A stretch of 64,000 nucleotides of DNA from Adiantum capillus-veneris (taxonomy: Eukaryota > Streptophyta > Polypodiopsida > Polypodiales > Pteridaceae): positions 57,292,709-57,356,708 of the forward strand of contig CM043971.1 in NCBI GenBank assembly GCA_014529385.2, written 5' to 3'. Positions within the stretch are counted from its first letter, which is position 1; each line of letters opens with the position of its first letter. Below are positions 48,382 to 61,574 of the stretch, one piece after another. The translations under genes were made by a program, and so were the position numbers. A model generated the notes under the pieces. That model did not search any database. It was given only the letters and a program-made list of their open reading frames with translations, and was not told the DNA's origin.

Positions 48382-49835
48382 TTTTCCCCCTACACCGTGC
48401 GTTTCAAAATGCTAGGTGCCAACGTGCCCAAGTGTCCCCCTCTGTTTGCTGGCAGCATTTTAAAGCGCTGCCCTCTGGCAGCCTTTGGGAGCGTCCGGCA
48501 AAACCCCCACGCAGGGCAACGACATGGCGATAGAGGACGACAGCGTACCATCCTCGCTCGCGTTTTGAGAAGTGCGCCATTGTGGCCTCTCTACCCCCTG
48601 CTGTTGGCAATGTTTTGAAACGCCTTGCTCCGTTTCTCCCTCCATTGCCGACTGTCCCTCTCCACCCCTATGTCTTGCTTGTTGACTCAATCATAAAGCG
48701 ACAGTCTCAAATTGCTTCAAAAGTTAAAAAGGGCATTGGAGGCTCCTCGTGTGTCCTCTAGATCAGCTTTGGGAGGTGTGAAACAGGACGGCTTTGGGGA
48801 GTGTCTTGGTGCCAACCTTGCGGCCTTATAGAGGCGAGGATTTTGGAGCTCAATAGGAAAAATTTGTTGAAGCGGCTTGAGGATTGTGCGGTCAATTTTT
48901 GGGAGTGCGAGGAGTTAACTTCAAATCCCGTACCTTCAACAAAGCCCCCCCTTGCTTGATCGCCCACGACGACAACCCCCAAAACCGATTATCGGCAATG
49001 GATAGAAGATCAACCATCGAGTTAGCCGCCTATGCACCGGCACAGTTCTCAAGGAAATAGCCAAATTGTTTGGCTTGAGATTGTGAAGCCAAAAGCAAAT
49101 GGACGAGTTTGCTAGAGGAGAGAGGCATCCACAAACTTGACAAGGATGGGAATACCAGTACTCGGTTCGCTGCCTCGGTACGCACAAGGTACGACCACAG
49201 TTGTTATAAATGTGACTTGACGCTTTGTTTGGATCGGGCGCTAGAAGCCAAAAGCAAAACCAGGAACTCACATGAAGGCAAAGGAAGGCAAGCTGGACAG
49301 AGAGTACGGTAATAAATATTTGACAGAGGAGATTGGCAATGCACATGTGGCGGCGGCCACAGTAGCCTCGACGTCAGATTTCTAGTCAAAAGACAGGTGT
49401 CACCACTAGCTTCAGCCAAAGAGAGGCTTGTGATTGGCAGACAGGGGTAGAACAGTGCTCCATATAATTAATTTGGACCCTTGTGTTGGAATTCAAGTTA
49501 TCACTGTTTGGACCCGTAGGTCGGAGTTCAATGCACATGGATCTTGCAGGGAACCAATCAGACATATATAAAACACTATGGATGAGTGCGCACTCATCTA
49601 TTGTTGTTAGTCGGATCATGGACAAGATGTGTTCAATGCTTCATTTTCTTGGGGTATTATATTTTCGACGTGATGTGTTCTTAGTTCACAAATGGGGATT
49701 TCTGGACGTAGTGTGGTCTAGAGTTCAATTTTCCAAAAGGCGATTGACCGATGCTCAAGATGGCATTTTCTAAGGTACAAAGTTGAGGGTAGCAAAATCG
49801 AGGTGTATCCGGTATCTCGGCCGGTGCTAGGGTGT
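48382..49835. other. Non-coding stretch, origin unclear
   Basis: It is GC-richer than its surroundings up to about 48700, with phrases similar to E/F-type LTR sequence (TTTTAAAGCGCTGCC). The reading frames at 48091-48618 and 48936-49346 lack known motifs. No gene is called. Confidence 0.35.
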
Positions 49836-50183
<348 letters not shown>

Positions 50184-50214
50184 ATACGCTTCCGCATCGT
50201 CGACTAGGCATAAT

Positions 50215-50340
50215 CTTGTGCACGACACTACAAGCAAGATAATGAACTTTTATAAGCATTGGCTAAGACTATGATCTTGGATGTGTGATCGACACCACAA
50301 GTAAGAACCAATGACCTTTTATGGACATTGGCTAAGAAAC
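50215..50340. repeat. Tandem pair, about 70-bp unit
   Basis: A unit containing CACTACAAGCAAGA and CATTGGCTAAGA occurs twice with moderate divergence. It may be part of the leader of the LTR-like stretch upstream. Confidence 0.55.
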
Positions 50341-50577
50341 TCACCATAAGATCAATTTTTAGACGCAATCGAGGTGTTGCAGCTAGCTTTTTATGTGCAC
50401 GGCCATCATGACTGAATGATCAATTGTGAGTGTGAGATTTTAAGTTGCATGAATGTTAGAAGTGAAAACATTTCTTGTATCGTGCAATCAAGGACGATTG
50501 CTTTGATTTTAGAACGCGATATGTGAAGGGTTTTAGGGTTTGGATGACAATCTGCCTGCAGCAACCAACACAAAATG

Positions 50578-50665
50578 CGGAAATCTGTACGACACTGCCA
50601 CGTGGCACGTCAGCCCGATTTGTGGAATTAGCTCCAGAGTTCAAGCTTTCGATTTTTTGGATTTG
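50578..50665 (-). repeat. Inverted copy of the 15824-15905 segment
   Basis: Read on the minus strand it matches the start of element I (AATCGAAAGCTTGAACTCTG, then GCCACGTGGCA). It is an LTR-derived scrap. Confidence 0.55.
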
Positions 50666-50798
50666 AGACCCCTCGGCCAATGCTCCATAAGTTGGTAGGT
50701 GTTAGGATTATGAATTCCCAACTCCCTATTCACTTTAGGCCACTTGGAAAGACTTTTTAAGTGGGGATTTCTTGTATTTTGTTTGTTCTACTAGTCTT

Positions 50799-51080
50799 TA
50801 GGCCTCTCAGCTACTTCTTGCAAAATTGAGTCAAGTCAATCCAAGACCCAAAGGTCACATAGATGTTCCTAGAATCATGCAAATGTCTTTAGATGCAAAT
50901 ACAACAGAGGGAATTATTCATGGCACAGAGGTTCTACCATTTTTTAGGCCTCTCGCTAGTTCTTGCAAAACTCAGTCAAGTTAGTCCAAGACTCGAAGGT
51001 CACATAGATGTGCCTAGCATCATGCAGACGTTTAAAAAATACAACATAGAGGGAACTAATCATGGCACAGAGGATTCCAG
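50799..51080. repeat. 146-bp tandem duplication
   Basis: TAGGCCTCTC, then AAGGTCACATAGATG and ATGGCACAGAGG, occur in order at 50799 and again at 50945. This gives two diverged copies of a 146-bp unit. No gene is present. Confidence 0.8.
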
Positions 51081-51184
51081 CTTTGACCAAGAGATTGGCA
51101 TGGACCACCTTTCTAGGGGAGGTGAGTGTGGGGCAGGCCAAACGAGCGCATTGATACGATGTGTCTATGACCTCGTGCGCATTC

Positions 51185-51292
51185 TCTTTTAAAGTTTTCT
51201 TGAAGTTCTAAAGTGTCGCCAAATGTGTAGATTGCACTTATCTTTATGTTTCTCTTTGATCCCTCGCCGGAAGGGATTAGAGTGATGTTGCA
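51185..51292 (+). repeat. LTR end fragment of the element I family
   Basis: It matches 16203-16291: AGTGTCGCCAA, GTGTAGATTGCA and GGAAGGGATTAGAGTG. The usual primer-binding site after it is degenerate. Confidence 0.65.
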
Positions 51293-51339
51293 TATCGTGG
51301 TGAAAATTGGTCTCGCTGGCAGAATTCCAACTCGTGACC

Positions 51340-51802
51340 TACTTCTGAGATCATCTGTAGAGTGCCCAGTCTATATCCTGAGAGAGTAAGGATTTGTCGA
51401 CAAGCCCTGAAAAAAAATGTGAGACATTGGAAATTGCAAAAGCCATGCAACTTCCCCCCCACGACACGAACCCATCATGGATGCCCACTCTAATCAACAA
51501 CAAACTGCCATCCACACTAGTTGCGCATAAGGACAAACCCAGAAACATTGCCTCAAAGACTCGGGCTCTAAAGTACGTCTCTGACAAGTCGAATCATGAC
51601 CGGTTATTGCCGACCAAGTACCAACACGCAATCCCCCATGTGCTATCATCCACATGAAAAAACATATATACCTAGATGATTCCAGGATAAGCTTAGATTC
51701 ACCCTTAAAGGAAAGTGCAAGGTATAGACCCATGGTAGCCACCCACAAGACAATAAAACCATCAGCTCCATCATGCATAGTATTGACTAAATACCACGAC
51801 AT
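51340..51802 (-). mobile_element. LINE 3' fragment (zf-RVT domain), longer copy
   Basis: The minus strand encodes MWMIAHGGLRVGTWSAITG and then ESLRQCFWVCPYAQLVW, the zinc-binding tail of plant L1 LINE reverse transcriptases. The frame shifts inside the fragment, and the RT domain itself is absent (5'-truncated). It shares sequence with 38690-38965, including flanking DNA. Confidence 0.65.
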
Positions 51803-52640
51803 CCCCTGTCACAAATTTCTTACATGTCAACCACTGAACAACGGAGCGAACCTGTAGATCCCGGCCAAGAAGCCGATGTCACAAACTGGTGACGTGGCAG
51901 GTCCCCCCGACAAACACACACACACCGCTGATTGCTGATGTGGCAGTATGGACAAGTGTCACAAACTGGTGACGTGGCCGCCCAATACACACCCAGCATT
52001 CCCACCCCCGACTACCAGCAGACAGCTCCCGGATTCTGTGGATTGAATGCTGACGTGGCACTGTCGTCAGAGTTACCCGGAACGCGGAACGGGAACGGCG
52101 ACGGGCCTCCCTGCGGAACGGGGGAACGGGAATGGGCCCGGAACGGGAACGGCGCGGAACGGCAGGCTAAAAAAACACCCAAATATTATTTTTTTTAGCG
52201 TTATGTGTTTGAATACGAGTAGTATTAGAGTCCGTTGACTCTAATACCCACAAAAAACACGATTCGAAGACCATTTAACCTTATTATGACTTGATTGGGA
52301 TGTGAGGCGCCCAGAGTACATAGCCAGATGAACAACAATGAGCAAACACAATGCCCATAGTACATACACAATGCTCTCAAATAATTGCAAGAGTAGTAGT
52401 CAGAGATAACACTTTGGAATTAATTATGGCTAACATAGTAACAAGCCTCAAGGGCCGCCAGCGGTCAAGGTGCTACAAAAAAACCAAAGGGGGGCAAAGT
52501 TCAAACCAAACTTCAGTGACCACAATACCAAAAGACTGAAGGTGACAAATACCATAAAGATGCTAGTAGCTACAAATGGCAAAGAGGACAAGGCTCAAGC
52601 AGCCATACAAAAAGGTGGATAAATGGCAAAGACTCAAGAC

Positions 52641-54838
52641 TCAAGAGCCACTAGCTTGAGAGGCCTCCCAATCCGTAGTAGCCGGCTGTAAATCATGCAC
52701 ATCCTCCCATTCCTCATCATTGAGGTCTAGGTCCGGCTCGATCTCAGCCACAGATGAAGTACCTGGTGTTGGTGGATGTGCATCTCCACCCGCCTGAGAA
52801 GCCTCTTGCTCCATCTCCCACTGTGTAAAAGAATCTATTTGTTTGTCTGTACTCTTGCAAAGCATTTTCAAATTTGCGCTGACGAAGACAAGATCATTAG
52901 CCTTCTCCACTCCAAGCCGATTTCTCTTCTTGGAAGCAATGTGGCTAAAGGTACTCCACAATTGCTCCAAGCATGAGGTACTAACTGACTGGCTCAGAAT
53001 ACGGATCGCCAATCTATGAAGCTCAGGGCCATCATAGCCATAGTCCTCCCACCAAAGCACTGAACCTATTTTCCTGCCATCAATCTGAGCATCTGGACTG
53101 CCAAATGACCCCCGCATCTCTCTGTACTGTCTCAACTGATCTCTGACAATGCGTCGCCCATCTCTGTCTTGAACCATCTTGTTTAAGATCTCTGTAAATT
53201 GGTTCATGACTTCCCTATTTGTCTCTTGCCCTACACCTTGGAACTCTGGATCCACCATGTACGCTGCCCCGTGTAAAGGAGAGGCATATGAATTCCACCT
53301 CGAGCTGCAAAGCGCATGGATCTCCTCATATCGCTCTGCGTTCGGCTCAAGCTGTGCAAGCTGCTCAATCATGCGGTCCATTGCCTCATAAATCTTGCCA
53401 ATGCAAGGATCCATGCCATCCAAAACTCGAAGCAAACGAACCACCGGTTTTACCTGTGCATCTAGACTCTTGAGCTCCTTCCAGAACTCAAGATCCTCTG
53501 CCTTATCCTTGCACAAAATCCCTGCAACTGTCTTTGCATAGGGGGAGGTGGTGAACTCATCACTGATGAAGACCTGTCGGACCACATTTTGACATTCAGA
53601 CAGCCTGCGTACAAGAAGAAAGTTGAATGCGAAGCGGGTATCTGAATACTTTAGAAGCACTTTGCCGCCCGACCTCTTGAGGTACTCACTCCGAACCAAG
53701 TTGTGATTGTTGATGAAAGTAACCATCTTCACTACATCAACAATGACTGGAGCAATCCAGTCTAGCTTGCCGATGTCTTTTAGAAGGTTGTTCAAGCAGT
53801 GTGCCATGCAAAAGCACACTGTCACATGCGGATAGTGGCCCTCTATGATAGCTGTTGCTGCCCTGTTTGATGCCTCCCCATCTGTGACAAAGGCCACCAC
53901 GTGTTGCTCACCGATGGTTTCTATGGCCGCTGTCCACTCTGCAGAGAGGACATCGGCGGACTTGCCACTCTCAGTGGCATCATGAGAGTGCACAAAGTAC
54001 ATCTCTCCACTGGAGTATGCGACGAGACCATGGATAGATCTCTTCCTTGTATCGCTCCACCCGTCAGCAATGAGGGAAACGCCATGTTTTGCCCAAAGAC
54101 GTTGAATGTTGAGGGTTGCTTGCTCCACGATAGCCTTCTCTCGATCGAGCAAGGTGGTTCGGAGAGCCTCTGAAGATGGCGGCACATAGCCAGTGCCATA
54201 CTCTCCTATCCGTTGCACCATGACTTTCCAATACTCCGACCTATTTCGATCTAACATAGAAGAGGTCAGTATCAAAAAAGTGGAAACGACGATAACGGAA
54301 GAAATGAGAGAGAAGATTGATGAATCATAAAACAATGAACATACCTCGCTGCGACAAATGGGATATGGTCGTGATAGAAGAATCGGGCCACGGCCGCATC
54401 CACCTCTTCCTTCTTCTTTGAGTCCCAAGAGGTGGCAAGGGTCTTTTGGCGACGAATTGGACCTTTTGAAGATGCACCAACACCTACACCGGGTAGAGAG
54501 GAAGAAGGGAAAATGAGGGTCTTTGGATCAATACCTTTGCATGCCGGCTTGGCTTTATGGTTGAATTGCCGATCCTTTTCCTCAAGCTCCTTCCTCTTCT
54601 CGATGGTTACGTTGGCACAAAATTTCACCTCATGTCCCGGCACTCGAAGAAAGTGTGCCCTCACTTTGTCATGCCCCCCTTTCCGCGTGTAAGAGCATAG
54701 CTTGCATCCCCATGCACGAGAACTTCCCGCCGCCGACAAGGTGCCCTCCGAGGTCACTTCATCCCACCACGACCATTCCTTCGCCTTTGGAGTGTTGCCC
54801 GCATGAACCAAGGGGGTTGAACGAGAAGAAGAGGCCAT
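52641..54838 (-). CDS. hAT transposase (BED finger, DUF659, hAT dimerization)
   Basis: The enzyme would cut and paste the surrounding transposon in the nucleus. Two exons are inferred: 54838-54345 and 54240-52641. The intron is 54344-54241 (104 bp, GTATG donor, AATAG acceptor), which keeps frame and joins FVAAR to SEYWKV, as in related transposases; the product is 697 aa. Residues about 22-75 form a BED-type zinc finger (CKLC with H62, H69 and C74 in reach). Next come a DUF659 region with SLIADGWSDTRK and FVTDGEASNRAA carrying candidate catalytic Asp residues, and a C-terminal dimerization block with CLEQLWSTFSHIASKKRNR. The C-terminus is acidic. No internal stop is seen, so activity is possible but unproven. 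Confidence 0.9.
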
Positions 54839-55200
54839 GGATGATGGATTATCCGTGAAAGAGAGAGCTTGATCTTGAACTTTGAGAGAGAGAGAGAGAG
54901 GGCTTGAGAGAGAGAGGCTTGCCGCTTGATTCCGTGAGAGCTTGAAAGAGAGCTTGAGCCTTGAGCCTTGAAAGTTGAGGGTTAGAACTTAGAAGTTAGC
55001 CCAAGAGAGAGAGAGGTTGAGAGCTTGAGCCTTGAGGCATGCGGCGGCGCCACACTATGGCTTGAGTGTTGAGAGCAAGCCAGGGAGAATGAGCTTGGCT
55101 TGAGAGTTGAGAGCAAGGCTCAAGCAAGGGAGAATGGGCCTTGAGGCTTGATGAGTGTGTGAAGAATGGGGGAGGAGGGGGGCATTATATACTTTTTTCA
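54839..55200 (-). promoter_or_regulatory. hAT transposase promoter and leader
   Basis: A TATATAATG element lies at about 55192-55184 on the minus strand, placing transcription start near 55155. The leader of about 320 nt is made of degenerate CTTGAG/GAGCTTGAG units and a GA tract (about 54882-54900), a low-complexity 5' region similar in style to that of the host ERF gene. Confidence 0.5.
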
Positions 55201-55431
55201 CTGCTGAAAATGGCCGTTGGCTGCCCAACAGTCATTTTTTTTAATTTCAAAAACTGCCGTTGGGGCCGTTCCATCCCGTTCCAGTCCGTTCCGGTGGTCC
55301 CGTTCCGATGACAGCTTTCAGCCGGAATACCGTTCTGTTCCGACGCGTTCCAGAAACTTCCAGCCGGCCGGAACGCCGTTCCGGCGTTCCAAGGCCCTAA
55401 AATGCCGTTCCCCGGTAACTCTGACTGTCGT

Positions 55432-55544
55432 ACGGCCCTCCGGATTTCGTAGCGGAAAACGCGGCGCGTTTTGCGGGCAGGCAGCCACGTGGCAGAGCGT
55501 ACGGACGGCAGCTTTGCCCTGCTTTTTGGCTACGCAAGGCAGTT

Positions 55545-55593
<49 letters not shown>

Positions 55594-55923
55594 TTTGCTT
55601 TATTTATTGCAAATCTTTTAAATTTACAGCTTTTGGGGCTCTGCTCTTGGCATCCCTTGTAATCTCTTTATAAGTGTGGTCAGGCTTCCCACTTCTCAGA
55701 GCATCTGGACGCAGAGTCTGAGAGTGAGAGCCTCCCATTCCCTTGTACTTTGAGTTGCAGATTAATACAAAAAGAAATACCGAAAGGAGCGCCAATCTTA
55801 GGGGCCAATATCTCTAGGCACGGAACTCCGTCGGGCCGTGTCGAATCAATTGTGAACTGTTTTGAAGTGAATTCTTGTCGTGTCACGGTAGAATCTTGAC
55901 TTGGAGTGTCCAAGTCTGTTACA
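55432..55923 (+). repeat. Element B, 5' LTR, main part
   Basis: It contains a GA tract (55551-55589), absent at that length from the 3' LTR, the shared AAATACCGAAAG core at about 55775, and the end CTGTTACA followed by the primer-binding site. Confidence 0.85.
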
Positions 55924-56079
55924 GTGGTATCTGAGCACGGCCGATTTCTCTTCTACCGGGAAATGTGATCCTTTCTACGCGGCACTTATGGATTCAGACA
56001 GAGATCGGTCGACTTCCTCTGCATCCGGGGATGCGGGAAGAGATCAGGAAGAAGATTCACGCGAGGAGCACGGCCTGCC

Positions 56080-57560
56080 TCGGCCTACTTAGGCGGAGCT
56101 TGAAGAGATGGAGCGTCGATGATTGATCGACGATGCAACAAAGATGATGCTAAATTTTGCGAAGGACCCAGAATTTGCAAAATTTATGAGCCAGACCTCC
56201 TTCGACAAGGTGCATTCACAGTGGCGGCAAACCACAGGACTACCCCTCAAACCGGCACTCAAGAAACCTCCTTCCTTAAGGATGTTTAAAGAGCAGGAAT
56301 TAGAAGAGGTGGTTGACGCACGGATTTCTCAGCTTTTTGACGCACAGAACAAAGCAGAAAAGCACAACAAAAAGCAAAAGAAAGAAACTGACTTTTCGGG
56401 TTATTTGGGTCGTCAGTCTACATTTGCATCGGCAAGAAAGCAGAAGAAGCGTGTTCGATTTGAAGGAGTACCCAGTTCTTCTTCTTCTTCTTCTTCTTCT
56501 TCTTCTGAGAGTTCTTCTAGCTCCTCTAACTCGAGCAAAGAAGACAAAAAAGGCAAAAAGCGAACCAAAAAGCAAAGCTTCGGAAAGGGCAAGAAAAAGG
56601 CAAAGAAGTCTAAATCTCGCCCAGTTGTTGACAGTTCTACAGAGGACTCGTCTTCGGATAGTTCGGACTCTGACAACAACTTTTATGCAAAGAAGAAGAA
56701 TTTTTATAAAGCCAACCACTATGACTTTCTCGAAGATAAAAGCAAGAAAGTCCGAGAGTTTAAAGAAGGTGGACAGTCAATTAAATTTGACACGTTTTCT
56801 GGATATCGAGATGCTTCGAAGGCTTTGGCTTTCATACATCACTTTGACATAGCTTTCTCTAGAGGGCGTTACTCAAAGCACTGCAAGGATTCGGAGGGCT
56901 ACCTCTTACTTCAAGGGAAATACTCGAACTTGATGGTCCACGCTTCTATTGAACAAGACAGCACCAGTTAAATGGCTGAAATTTAAAAGGCTTTTTATTT
57001 CTTCTTGGCTACCTCGAGAGTACGAACACGACATACGAACTGCTTGGAACCATCTTCGGATGACCAAGAAGGATACATTGGACGCATATTGCGAGAGATT
57101 CTAGAGCTCTTTTCTACCAGCCTCTTCATTTAAGAAGATCTCGTTCAAATAACAAATTGAGCGGTTTACCTTGGGACTTCCTACAGAGATCCGAGATCAC
57201 TGCTTAGAGCAAAAGTCAAATTCCATCCAGGAACTGATGAGTCATGCGAAATGGGGTTTTGCCATTCATTCAGGCAATTTGACCTACCCCACTGATGAAA
57301 ACATGACACAAAGGACCGAACAGACTTCAAACAATGAGAGTAGAAAGAGGAAGAGCAAACTAGAAAAGAAAGAAAAGGATGCACGACCCAAGCTCACTCT
57401 TCAGCAGAGAGCTCTCTACATCAAAGAGGGAAAATGCTTTGGATGCGAAGAAACTGGGCATATCTCCGCGAAGTGCCCTAAAAAGGCACCGAAAGAACAG
57501 AACGACAAAGACGAAGAAAGGTCTGAGAGTTTGAAAGCAGCTGAGGAAAGTGGATAAAAA
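56080..57560 (+). pseudogene. Element B gag region
   Basis: It encodes the same gag as element A: a Ser-run and Lys-rich linker at about 56480-56620, a gag domain near 56770-56860, and a CCHC knuckle (CFGCEETGHISAKC) at about 57430. It is part of a broken element. Confidence 0.8.
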
Positions 57561-57569
57561 GGCAAGATG

Positions 57570-60500
57570 AAAACAGGACTAATTCCAAATTGCCTGGGTG
57601 TTGACCCAAGCACGATGGACGAGAGTACAAATCTTTGCCGAGCATGGGGCAAAGTGAAAGACCAAGAAGCCCTGATCTTCTTTGATGGAGGAGCCAAGGC
57701 CAACTTCATTTCACCTGAATTGGCGGTGCGGCTCGAGATCAAACCCGATCGGATGGGACCACTAGCAGAGGCCGTTCTATCGACACCCCGCAAGGACGTA
57801 GCCATTGCATTGTCAGGAGTATTTGGGGCATGAGGACTTCTACATAATACCCTTGGAAGGTTGTGATGTCCTCTTGGGAATTCCCCGGTACCATAAGAAC
57901 AACGCCGTGGTTGACTATTGGGCGAGAAAAGCAACTTTGACTACAGAAAAGGGCCGAACTATTGTACTTGATGTAAAACTTAAGGGCAAGTCTGTCCCTA
58001 TTGTATCGGCTTCGGCCGTTTCCAAATTAATGAAATCCAGTCTGTTTGTTTACTCAATCTTTTTGAAAGAATTGAATGGTGAGGATAGGACAAATATGTC
58101 TGAACTTCATAAAGAACACCAAGATTTTCTCCACACTCATGCCGATTGCTTTTCAGAGGGTCTACCAGGAGAGTTACCACCCGCTCGCCCCGAGGATCAT
58201 ACTATTGATCTGATACCTAGAAGCACACCACCGAACCGGCCACCTTACCGTGTGAGCCGAGCCCAGAATGAAGAAATTATGAACCAAGTGAAAGACCTCT
58301 TGGAAAAGGGTCTTGTTCAGCCTAGTACTTCACCGTACTGCTCTCCAGTGTTGTTGGTTTTGAAGAAAGACAGATCTTGGAGAATGTGCATCGATTATAG
58401 AGCTCTCAACAAAATCACCATCAAGAACAGATTTCCAATTCCTAGGATCAATGATATTCTTGACCGACTACAAGGATCCTCGTGTTTTAGTAGGATCGAC
58501 TTGAAGAGCGGATATCATCAGATCCGAATCGCACCGAGAGACGTCTGTAAGACAGCTTTTCGGACGACTTTTGGGTTATTTGAGTTTTTGGTGATGCCTT
58601 TTGGCCTAACCAATACTCCTGTGGCATTTAATCGGATGATATTCTTGACCGACTACAGGGATCCTCGTGTTTTAGTAGCCGATATCATCAGATCCGAATC
58701 GCACCGGGAGACGTCTGTAAGACAGCTTTTCGGACGACTTTTGGGTTATTTGAGTTTTTGGTGATGCCTTTTGGCCTAACCAATCCTCCTTCGACATTTA
58801 ACAGGATTTTTCGAGAGTACAGACTATTTGTTGGCACTTTCTTTGACGACATCATTGTTTTCTCCAAGGATGAGGCAGAACATAGAGAACATCTGCTACA
58901 AGTCTTTCAGGCATTACGAGATCACAAGTTGGTGATTAATGCAAAGAAAAGTGAATTTATCCTACCAGAGATACACTTTTTGGGACACATTGTGTCAGCA
59001 GCAAGAGTGCAGATGGACCCGGCCAAGATAGAGACTATCCGTGATTGGCCCGATCTCAAGAATGTCCATGAAGTTAGAAGCTTCTTGGGCTTGTGTTTGT
59101 ACTACAGGCGGTTCATTAGAAAGTTTGCAAAGGCTTCCCCTTTGCATTTGTTGACGCAGAAAGGAGCCCCTTTCTCGTGCGGACCCACAGAGGTGACTGC
59201 CCTTCAGACATTGAAAGAGAAATTGACTACAGGACTAGTTTTGACTTTGCCGAACTTGCAGAAGTCATATATGTGATGCTTGTGGTCGTAGTCTAGGTGC
59301 GGTCTTAATGCAATAAGGCCATGTCATTGCCTACGAGAGCCGATTGTTCTCAAGGCCGGAATTGACAGCACAAATATATGAGAAAGAGCTTTTGGCGGCT
59401 ATCCATGCTCTTACTCAGTGGCGGCATTACCTACTTGGAGCGGATTTTATTGTCTTTACAAACCATCAGAGTTTACACTACTTCTTGTCACAGAAGCAGC
59501 TATCGGAAAAACAGATGTGATGGGTGAACATCTTGTCACAGTTTCACTTCCAAATTGTCCATGTGCAGGGACACAAGGATTTGGTGGCAAATGCTTTGTC
59601 CCGGAAGCGGATATCTTGGCTATTTCTGTGATCCATCATAGGAGCTTCGAGGTTATGGTCGATCAGTATGCCACAGATACAGATTTTGCAAAAATTTTCA
59701 CTCGGATACGGAATGGGGAGATAGTAGCAGGATATTCCATTAGGGATGGCTACTTGATGAGAAAAATTATGTTGTGTGTTACACAGCCGTTGAGGGAAAA
59801 GGTTACGACCAAATGCCACTGTCCACCTTTTACGGGTCACCACGGCATTGCTACCACCTTGAAAGGGGTAGATACTTCTTTTGGCAAGCACAGGGATTGT
59901 TACAGCCTTTACCCATACCCACCAGCCCCTGGGAAAGTATTGCAATGGATTTCATTTTGATCTCCCGAGAACACAGAGTGGTCACGATGGTATCTGGACT
60001 GTTATTGACAGATTTAGCAAGCAAGCTCATTTCATTCTAGTGAAGAAAACAGTCAAGCCGGATCACTTAGTGAGACTGTTTGTGGCACAGATGTTCAGAT
60101 TACATGGCATGTCCGAGACTATTGTCTCCGGACAGGGACCCCAGATTCACGAGTTAGTTTTGGAAGGCTATTTGGGAGAACATTGGCACGCGGTTGCAGT
60201 TCTTGTGGCAATCTGAGATTGCCAATTCAATGGTACTAGATTTATTCAAGTCTTACATCTCGGATCAGAAGACTCAATGGGAAAAGTATTTACCTTTGGT
60301 GGATTTGCCTACAACAACACGATACACTCTTCGACGGGGAAGGCGCCATTTGAGATTATTGAAGGTGCTACGAAGGTTCCACCCTTCCTAAGCACGAAAG
60401 ATAAGATTATTGAAGCCGATGAGTACACGCATGACTTGGACACGGCTTTTGCCAACATCCACGAGGCTTTGCAAAAATCTCAAGAAAGACAGAAAAAGAC

Positions 60501-60970
60501 AGCAGATCCCCATCATCGCGATTTGAAATTGAAGGAGATTGTGGGTGCTCTTACGTTTTGAAAAGGCACGCCTGAGAAAGAAAATGGGAAAGGAGAGGCT
60601 TTTTCCAAAGCTTAATATGCGATACTACGGACCTTTCCAAATCTCCCAAAAGATAAATGATGTCTCTTTCCGACTTAAGCTGCCCGAAACTTAGAGAATT
60701 CACAATGCTTTTCATGTGTCTTGAAGCCTTTTAAAGGCGATGTGCCCGAAGATGGGGAGCCTGATGAGCAACCCGAAGTGGAACAAAACGAGGAGATCCT
60801 TGTTCCCGAACAGATATTAGCACATAAAGACAGAAAGATTAAGGGTAAAGTGATAAGGCGGTTCTTGGTTAAATTCAAGAACTACCCTGCATTGGATGCC
60901 AAGTGGATGGAGAAAAAGGACCTAGCAGATACTCCTCAGATTGTGAATCTTTACCATGAAGCATTTTGAT
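57570..60970 (+). pseudogene. Element B pol region
   Basis: Protease-like FFDGGAKANFIS is at about 57680. RT with CIDYRALNK is at about 58390 and TFFDDIIVFSKDE at about 58840. RNase H-like and integrase-like pieces follow, and a chromodomain (RRFLVKFKNYPALDAKW) lies at about 60855-60905. It is a Ty3/gypsy chromovirus fossil. Confidence 0.82.
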
Positions 60971-61574
60971 TAGCATAGTCTATTCTAGATGGAACCCCGA
61001 ACTCAGCTTGGGCGGAATCTGGTGCAGTGGGTATATATAAGAGGGGAGTTGCTCCGCTCCTTCGTCAAGAGATTGCCTTGATTTTTGATATTAAAGTCAC
61101 TGATGTCTCTTTGAGTTTCAAGGATACTGTAAGCTGACAGTATTCTGTTGTATGACTTTATGAACTGGAATTCCTGATATATGATACTCATTTGTTCTTG
61201 ACTTGTTCAAGTGTAGGAACTAAAATACAAAATGACTGCAGCATTTTGGTCTGAATAATCTCGATGGACATGGTTGCAATAGGGATTAGTCAATCAGGTA
61301 TCTATGAGATCCTGAGTGGATCTAGATGTGATTGCTAATTGCGTTGCCGATAATCATGGTCTGAGATCCGAATGAATTTTGAATGTGATTTTTCATGTGA
61401 TGTCTTGTGATATCAAGTGACGTCCTGTGATGTGACTGTCAATTAGTACATGTGCTAAATGTGTGTTCCTAGTGCGTTGGTACTAACAGTCAGTGTCTGC
61501 TAAGACAATTTATGGCCTCTGTCTATTTTGCAGGCGTAATCAAGGGCGATTACAATGATTTCAAGAGCGGGGTA
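60971..61574 (+). other. Element B untranslated 3' body and polypurine tract
   Basis: This is non-coding sequence between the chromodomain and the 3' LTR. It ends in TTTCAAGAGCGGGGTA, the same polypurine layout as in C and E. No further gene is seen. Confidence 0.6.

Larger units (their letters stand above)
52068..55423 (-). mobile_element. hAT DNA transposon, complete-looking (3,356 bp)
   Basis: Terminal inverted repeats read CAGAGTTACCCGG at 52068 and CCGGTAACTCTG ending at 55423. They are flanked by a perfect 8-bp target duplication ACTGTCGT (52060-52067 and 55424-55431), the hallmark size for hAT. About 100-150 bp inside each end is packed with GGAACG-type words: eight on the plus strand at 52079-52165 and eight as CGTTCC at 55267-55410. 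These are likely transposase-binding sites. It carries one transposase gene on the minus strand. It sits in the 5' LTR of element B and so is younger than B. Confidence 0.93.

Noticed and set aside
48091-49346. Host gene candidates between D and the CT tract
   Set aside because: The frames overlap on both strands, lack motifs and partly cover LTR sequence.
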